Origin: an uncultured Flavobacterium sp.
GTDB taxonomy: Bacteria; Bacteroidota; Bacteroidia; Flavobacteriales; Flavobacteriaceae
Length of the DNA stretch: 23,020 nucleotides
Assembly (NCBI RefSeq): GCF_946481155.1
Contig: NZ_CAMLMK010000044.1
Location: 1 to 23,020, forward strand
Direction: 5' to 3'
This document shows positions 22,023 to 23,020 of the stretch, piece by piece. The number at the start of each line of letters is the position of its first letter. The stretch's first letter is position 1. The notes under the pieces were generated by a model. The model had not been told where the DNA came from. It was given only the letters and a program-made list of their open reading frames with translations, and ran no database searches. The translations under genes were made by a program, and so were the position numbers.

Positions 22023-22069
22023 AAAACGAACCCTGAATACTTTAGAGTAGGTATTCGGGGTTCGTTTTT
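22023..22069. terminator. Second, bidirectional-looking terminator
   Basis: An 18-bp stem, 22023-22040 with 22051-22068 (one T-G pair), and a 10-nt loop end in T-runs on the plus strand and begin after A-runs. It can stop transcripts from the ECF operon and also from the convergent tRNA cluster. Confidence 0.88.
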
Positions 22070-22101
22070 TTGTTGCCATAGGATTGACTTCGTCCTTCCC
22101 G

Positions 22102-22116
22102 CAAAGCTCTGCTTTG
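22102..22116. repeat. Small hairpin repeat, copy 1
   Basis: CAAAGC-TCT-GCTTTG folds into a 6-bp hairpin with a 3-nt loop. A near-identical copy (TCC loop) is at 22341-22355. Both copies are preceded by a GACTT(T)CGTC-like stretch, followed by GAAAATA, and lie on the 3' side of a tRNA gene. Confidence 0.65.
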
Positions 22117-22123
22117 AAAATAC

Positions 22124-22175
22124 AAACCAGCATAAAATTCTTAAAAGTAAAACTTTACAAATTTTATGCTGGTTT
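22124..22175 (-). terminator. Hairpin after the tRNA-Leu gene
   Basis: A perfect 15-bp inverted repeat (22124-22138 with 22161-22175), AT-rich, with a 22-nt loop, lies about 12 nt 3' of tRNA-Leu on its own strand. It may terminate the tRNA cluster or serve in 3'-end processing. It could also work from the plus strand, where it is followed by TTTATT. Confidence 0.6.
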
Positions 22176-22186
22176 TTATTTATTCG

Positions 22187-22268
22187 TGACCACGATCAGA
22201 TTCGAACTGACACGTCTTGCGACACCACCCCCTCAAGATGGCGAGTCTACCAATTTCTCCACGTGGCC
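22187..22268 (-). tRNA. tRNA-Leu(GAG)
   Basis: An 82-nt class II tRNA. The acceptor stem pairs GGCCACG with CGTGGTC (one G-T pair), the anticodon stem pairs CCATC with GGTGG, and the loop TTGAGGG places GAG at 34-36. A variable arm (TGTCGCAAGACG) and a T arm with GTTCGAATC follow. The 3' CCA is not encoded. It is the last gene of the minus-strand tRNA cluster. Confidence 0.93.
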
Positions 22269-22340
22269 GGAAATAAAAAAAGCCATTCGGCAGGCGAACG
22301 ACTTTTATTCTGTAATATGGACTGACTTTCGTCTATCCCT

Positions 22341-22355
22341 CAAAGCTCCGCTTTG
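22341..22355. repeat. Small hairpin repeat, copy 2
   Basis: CAAAGC-TCC-GCTTTG, a second copy of the hairpin at 22102-22116 with one loop base changed, placed between the first tRNA-Lys terminator-like hairpin and tRNA-Leu. Confidence 0.65.
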
Positions 22356-22356
22356 A

Positions 22357-22407
22357 AAATAAAATTAATGAAAAAGCTTAAAAACACTTTTTCTTTTAAT
22401 TTTATTT
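22357..22407 (-). terminator. AT-rich hairpin after tRNA-Lys copy 1
   Basis: 12-bp perfect arms (22357-22368 with 22396-22407), extended by an inner AAAAAG/CTTTTT pairing, lie a few nt 3' of the tRNA-Lys gene on its strand. It is either a partial terminator within the cluster or a processing signal, since tRNA-Leu lies further downstream on the same strand. Confidence 0.5.
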
Positions 22408-22412
22408 ATTCG

Positions 22413-22485
22413 TGACCCGGCTGGGATTCGAACCCAGGACCCCATCATTAAAAGTGATGTGCTCTACCAGCTGAGCTACCGAGTC
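22413..22485 (-). tRNA. tRNA-Lys(TTT), copy 1
   Basis: A 73-nt tRNA with acceptor stem GACTCGG/CCGGGTC, D arm AGCTCAGCTGGTAGAGC, anticodon stem CATCA/TGATG with loop CTTTTAA (anticodon TTT), and T arm GGGTTCGAATCCC. CCA is not encoded. It is identical to copy 2. Confidence 0.96.
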
Positions 22486-22632
22486 TATGCTAACAGGAAA
22501 TAATAATTTGGGTTTAAGTTTTGCTTTGAAAAAGAACCTTTTTTTGTTCTTAAAAGCGCCACTCATAATTCAAATAAATCAAAAAATAAAGGGTAACTTT
22601 ACCTAGGTTTTTGAAGGATTTAAATCATTATG

Positions 22633-22705
22633 TGACCCGGCTGGGATTCGAACCCAGGACCCCATCATTAAAAGTGATGTGCTCTACCAGCTGAGCTACC
22701 GAGTC
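22633..22705 (-). tRNA. tRNA-Lys(TTT), copy 2
   Basis: Identical over its full 73 nt to the tRNA at 22413-22485, separated from it by 147 nt. It is the first gene of the minus-strand cluster and lies closest to the promoter. The two copies probably arose by tandem duplication. Confidence 0.96.
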
Positions 22706-22730
22706 TGTAATCATTTCCTGATTGCGGGTG

Positions 22731-22760
22731 CAAATATAAGGCGTATTATTTATTTTCCAA
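22731..22760 (-). promoter_or_regulatory. Promoter of the tRNA cluster
   Basis: On the minus strand TATATTTG (22738-22731) is an exact TAnnTTTG -7 element with TTGG at 22760-22757, 18 nt upstream. The predicted start would be about 20 nt before tRNA-Lys copy 2. Confidence 0.65.
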
Positions 22761-22773
22761 GGGAAATTTATTA

Positions 22774-22781
22774 TAAATTTG
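22774..22781 (+). promoter_or_regulatory. -7 element TAAATTTG of aroK
   Basis: An exact TAnnTTTG match 52 nt before the aroK ATG. The -33 element is unclear (TTTTCC about 17 nt upstream overlaps the tRNA promoter). Confidence 0.45.
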
Positions 22782-22833
22782 ACTTTTTTTTTAATCAGTT
22801 TCTTAAGCGCTTAGTTTATAAGGTTTTATTGTT

Positions 22834-23020
22834 ATGAAGAAAATTATTTTAGTCGGCTATATGGGTTCCGGAAAGACTTCGGTCGGTAAATTTTTGTCTG
22901 AAAAGACAGGGATTCCGTTTTTTGATCTGGACGAAATAATCGAAAAAAATACAGGAAAAACCATTTCGGAATTATTTTTGGAAATCGGGGAAATCAAATT
23001 CCGAAAACTGGAGCATGATG
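22834..23020 (+). CDS. aroK: Shikimate kinase, 5' part (runs off the window)
   Basis: The first 62 codons of shikimate kinase, the fifth enzyme of the chorismate pathway, which phosphorylates shikimate at O3 using ATP in the cytoplasm. Walker A GYMGSGKTS is at 8-16, the shikimate-binding DLD at 31-33, and the GEIKFRKLE block (Arg57) at 52-60, as in AroK. The MKKIILVGYMG start is typical and has no in-frame upstream ATG. The gene continues past the right edge, so it is partial by truncation of the window, not broken. It is divergent from the tRNA cluster. Confidence 0.95.
   Translation, partial: MKKIILVGYMGSGKTSVGKFLSEKTGIPFFDLDEIIEKNTGKTISELFLEIGEIKFRKLEHD

Noticed and set aside
22187..22268. 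tRNA-Leu thought to have an enlarged anticodon loop because of a GGGGG run
   Set aside because: Realigning with the usual Leu(GAG) fold gives a proper 5-bp stem (CCATC/GGTGG with one wobble) and a 7-nt loop.
22002..22356. Two overlapping plus-strand open frames in the terminator/tRNA region
   Set aside because: They run through a terminator hairpin and across tRNA-Leu antisense, so they are chance frames.
22413..22705. Duplicate tRNA-Lys genes as attachment sites of an integrated element
   Set aside because: Only 147 nt separate the copies, both are complete, and there is no integrase or cargo between them.
1..23020. CRISPR arrays, prophage genes, insertion sequences or toxin-antitoxin pairs
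   Set aside because: I looked for regularly spaced repeats, transposase or integrase motifs and small paired genes and saw none.

Overview
The window is AT-rich DNA from a Bacteroidota bacterium, most likely a Flavobacterium-like member of the Flavobacteriaceae. Four things point that way. Several promoters match the TAnnTTTG (-7) and TTTG (-33) pattern typical of the phylum. Most starts lack a Shine-Dalgarno sequence and sit behind A-rich leaders. The tRNA genes do not encode CCA. There are phylum-typical families: DUF4252 proteins, a CWC/DUF5522 cysteine-rich protein, and PhnB-like VOC proteins. This assignment is inferred from sequence style, not from a database search.

Region 1 (1-8.9 kb) is a mix of housekeeping and accessory genes: a PhzF-family isomerase, a lipoprotein alpha/beta hydrolase, a histidine kinase / receiver / SnoaL-like operon whose receiver gene is frameshifted in an A8 run, a run of AHSA1 and VOC proteins, rRNA pseudouridine synthase RluE with tRNA methyltransferase TrmL, an outer lipoprotein of TTHB210/DUF5602 type, and another VOC protein.

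Region 2 (8.9-19.9 kb) is a cobalamin uptake and salvage locus. On the minus strand, after a dienelactone hydrolase, lies an ABC importer resembling BtuFCD (binding lipoprotein, permease, ATPase; transcribed btuF-btuC-btuD). Divergent from it are a cysteine-rich CWC-DUF5522 protein, cobU, a Dph6-like PP-loop ATPase, a bluB-cobT fusion, cobS and cobC. The locus ends with a cobalamin riboswitch and the outer-membrane TonB-dependent receptor btuB. Together they would import corrinoids across both membranes, activate cobinamide (CobU), make 5,6-dimethylbenzimidazole (BluB), phosphoribosylate it (CobT), join the two halves (CobS) and remove the phosphate (CobC). No corrin-ring synthesis genes are present, so within this window the pathway is salvage and remodelling. 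The PP-loop protein has no established step.

Region 3 (19.9-22.0 kb) is an ECF sigma factor, a probable membrane anti-sigma protein, and two DUF4252 proteins (one secreted, one lipoprotein). It is preceded by an ECF-type promoter, which suggests autoregulation, and closed by two consecutive hairpin terminators.

Region 4 (22.1-23.0 kb) holds a minus-strand tRNA cluster, Lys(UUU)-Lys(UUU)-Leu(GAG), with AT-rich hairpins between the genes, and the 5' part of the shikimate kinase gene aroK running off the window.
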